Below, piece by piece: positions 62,725 to 64,000 of a stretch of 64,000 nucleotides of DNA. How positions within the stretch are numbered: the first letter of the stretch is position 1; every line of letters starts with the position of its first letter. The notes below the pieces were generated by a model. The model was not told where the DNA came from. It ran no database searches and saw nothing but the letters and a program-made list of their open reading frames with translations. Origin of the DNA: OLB6 sp964467455 (lineage in GTDB: Bacteria; Bacteroidota; Ignavibacteria; Kapaibacteriales; Kapaibacteriaceae); the NCBI GenBank assembly GCA_964467455.1, contig CAYXQJ010000012.1, positions 22,463 to 86,462 of the forward strand, written 5' to 3'. The position numbers and the translations under genes are program-made.

Positions 62725-63228
62725 ATGAAGAAGCACAGCATCAAGGTCACGAAGCGTTGCGCCTATAAGGGCAAGAGCGGTCGTTGCGAAAAAATGACCA
62801 CCGTCACGCATCCCTACTGCAAGAAACACACCAAGAAGGTGCTTGGCGTCAGCGTCAAGAAGAGCTCGATCCCAGGCGCCGGCAAAGGACTCTTTGCCGA
62901 ACGCGACTTCAAGAAGGGTGAGAACATCGTCCAGTACAACGGTGAGATCCTTACGGTGGATCAATACGACAAGCGGTACGGCGACGACGCCATGGGTGCG
63001 TATGGGATCACGCTTGACGAGAACCGTGTGATCGATGCTGCCAAAACATCAGCCGGCGTGGCCCGCTATGCTTGCGACTTCCACGGCTCCAAGGCCAAAG
63101 GCCCCAACGCCGAATATGTCTCCGACGACGAAGAAGTGTGGATCGTCGCCATCCGGAAGATCAAGAAAGGCGAAGAGATCTTCACGGATTATGGGGATGA
63201 GATGCACCGGGCGATGGGGATCGCGTAG
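62725..63228 (+). CDS. SET-domain protein with Cys/His zinc-finger-like N-terminus
   Basis: The protein has 167 residues. Residues 10-35 hold three Cys and a His (KRCAYKGKSGRCEKM, HPYCKKH) resembling a zinc-binding module. The SET domain follows: SSIPGAGKGLFAERDFKKGE, IVQYNGEIL, YACDFHGSKAKGPNAEYV in the cofactor-binding region, and IKKGEEIFTDYGDEMHRA with the conserved Tyr. It is a predicted protein lysine methyltransferase. SET proteins are common in eukaryotes and rarer in bacteria. The target is unknown. The region before the ATG holds TATATTCG, close to the -7 box. Confidence 0.85.
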   Translation: MKKHSIKVTKRCAYKGKSGRCEKMTTVTHPYCKKHTKKVLGVSVKKSSIPGAGKGLFAERDFKKGENIVQYNGEILTVDQYDKRYGDDAMGAYGITLDENRVIDAAKTSAGVARYACDFHGSKAKGPNAEYVSDDEEVWIVAIRKIKKGEEIFTDYGDEMHRAMGIA

Positions 63229-63232
63229 AAGC

Positions 63233-63310
63233 GTCGAAGACTGGGACGTCGAAGACTGGGACGTCGAAGACTGCGACATCGAAGACTGCGACATCTAAGT
63301 CTGCGACGAC
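63233..63310 (+). repeat. 15-base tandem repeat after SET gene
   Basis: About five units of GTCGAAGACTGGGAC with variants (ATCGAAGACTGCGAC) fill the space between the SET gene and the small minus-strand gene. The SET stop lies just before it. Confidence 0.85.
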
Positions 63311-63314
63311 GAGG

Positions 63315-63587
63315 TCAGGCGTTCCGGAGCACTTTTTCTGCCAAGGACATGAGATGCTCTATGTCGGGCAGGAGGGGTGAGTCGGGATCAAGGGCAACGT
63401 ACTTGCCATCGATGTATGAGCCGACCGTTGTACCGTGCAATCTGGCGCGCTCGATGACTTCTTTTGCCGTCAGGACTGACGCAACACCTCTCAACTGCAT
63501 TTCACGATCGTCAGAGAGCATAGCTTCTTCAGGGGAGATCGTCGGCAGAGAGTCGAATAACTCTCGGGGTGGTGGTTTTTGCATCAT
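63315..63587 (-). CDS. Small protein, possible antitoxin partner of zeta-like kinase
   Basis: The protein has 90 residues from the ATG at 63587, which has GGGAG four bases upstream; the longer frame upstream is the kinase in another frame. Visible features are PPPRELFDSLPTISPEEAML near the start and VGSYIDGKYVALDPDSPL near the end. No DNA-binding motif is obvious. It overlaps the end of the zeta-toxin-like gene by 59 bases. Position and size suggest a toxin-antitoxin partner, but this is inference. Confidence 0.6.
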   Translation of the reverse strand: MMQKPPPRELFDSLPTISPEEAMLSDDREMQLRGVASVLTAKEVIERARLHGTTVGSYIDGKYVALDPDSPLLPDIEHLMSLAEKVLRNA

Positions 63588-63921
63588 ATAGCTCCCAAGT
63601 GTCACAACACTTGCTGTAAAGTTCGATAAAATTCTGGTATGAGCGGTCATATCGACGATCGATAACAATCTCTGGAATATCGTGCCCACCCTCTAGGACA
63701 CGCCGACGAATTCTTCGTTTCGTCTCTTCAATATCAACGCCCCACAGATAGATCAACCGTACAACCTATCCTGATTCTCTCCAGTTCTTGAGTCGTTGAG
63801 AGAGGGATCGGCCAGACAATGTGGATTCGATGGCAAAGGATTGCATTGTCGAGGATAAATACGTGATGCGATCCAGGTATCGCCGCGTGGCAAGAGCGTC
63901 GCCTCCCATATCATCGGCATT
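63529..63921 (-). pseudogene. Zeta-toxin-like P-loop kinase, truncated with internal stop
   Basis: The minus-strand frame encodes ADDMGGDALATRRYLDRITY, then FAIESTLSGRSLSQRLKNW, then a TAG at 63768. It continues in the same frame as VVRLIYLWGVDIEETKRRIR and RVLEGGHDIPEIVIDRRYDR. These are the middle and C-terminal motifs of zeta-toxin-like kinases (ESTLSG, YLWL, RVxxGGHxIPExxxxRRY). The N-terminal P-loop is missing: the frame runs into 13-base repeats with an in-frame TGA. A single base (TAT to TAG, Tyr to stop) explains the internal stop. It could be decay or a sequencing error. Confidence 0.75.
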
Positions 63922-64000
63922 CTTCGTTGTCGAACTTCGTTGTCAAACTTCGTTGTCGAACTTCGTTGTCGAACTTCGTTGTCGAACTTCGTTGTCGAAC
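63922..64000. repeat. 13-base tandem repeat at window end
   Basis: Six copies of CTTCGTTGTCGAA run to the window edge, and the second copy has CAAA in place of CGAA. As 13 is not a multiple of three, each copy shifts the reading frame of the kinase upstream of it. Confidence 0.9.

Overview
The window looks like a chromosome segment from an uncultured member of the Bacteroidota/Chlorobiota (FCB) group, possibly Candidatus Kapabacteria. This assignment is inference. It rests on secreted proteins with C-terminal type IX secretion (T9SS) sorting domains, an HmuY-like lipoprotein, a TonB-dependent receptor, recurrent TAnnTTTG promoter boxes of the Bacteroidota type, and a type II-C CRISPR locus. 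The sequence is a scaffold with four runs of 100 N, at 800-899, 9469-9568, 25471-25570 and 52949-53048. Each run affects a gene or lies beside one.

Region 1 (1-8.3 kb) is the CRISPR-Cas locus. It holds the end of cas9, an N gap, most of cas1, all of cas2, and an array of 82 repeats with 81 spacers (2091-7531). Read on the minus strand, each 37-base repeat carries TTG-N19-GATCTTTG. This closely resembles the Bacteroidota promoter and would start transcription at each spacer, much like the repeat-embedded promoters known from type II-C arrays of Neisseria and Campylobacter. The outermost repeat is degenerate but keeps exactly this promoter half. About 440 bases beyond the array is a plus-strand stretch that can form 11 continuous base pairs with the start of the crRNA repeat, which makes it a tracrRNA candidate.

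Region 2 (8.3-25 kb) is mostly housekeeping. It holds riboflavin synthase, a lipoprotein hydrolase, an AddB-like nuclease coupled to a Lon-type protease, a TPR adenylate cyclase, purH, a PAS-UbiA prenyltransferase fusion, folC and rpsA. Region 3 (25-33 kb) holds tRNA-Arg, hmgA, the SRP RNA, RNase G, dxr, rseP, surE and a glycosyltransferase. Region 4 (33-53.7 kb) is a cell-surface and secretion region. It has two kelch/lectin T9SS proteins around an AT-rich methyltransferase, an auxin-efflux type carrier, a LytTR regulator, a Gly-rich secreted protein, asparagine synthetase, a heparinase-like protein, a flippase, FtsX, an LptF/LptG permease, an FG-GAP/UnbV protein, a PAP2/haloperoxidase-like protein and an HmuY-like lipoprotein. 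Region 5 (53.7-64 kb) holds paaA, an MgtC-like membrane protein, mazG, an LCP lipoprotein, an EnvC-like protein, murA, a TonB receptor directly behind a TPP riboswitch, a SET-domain protein, and a broken zeta-toxin-like kinase with its small partner.

Short repeats are scattered throughout, both between and inside genes. One family (GGACGCCGGACG-like) encodes RP(T/A)SDV-like peptides in unrelated proteins, and repeats build the signal peptides of two exported proteins. The heptamer AGGGGGC also appears far more often than base composition predicts.
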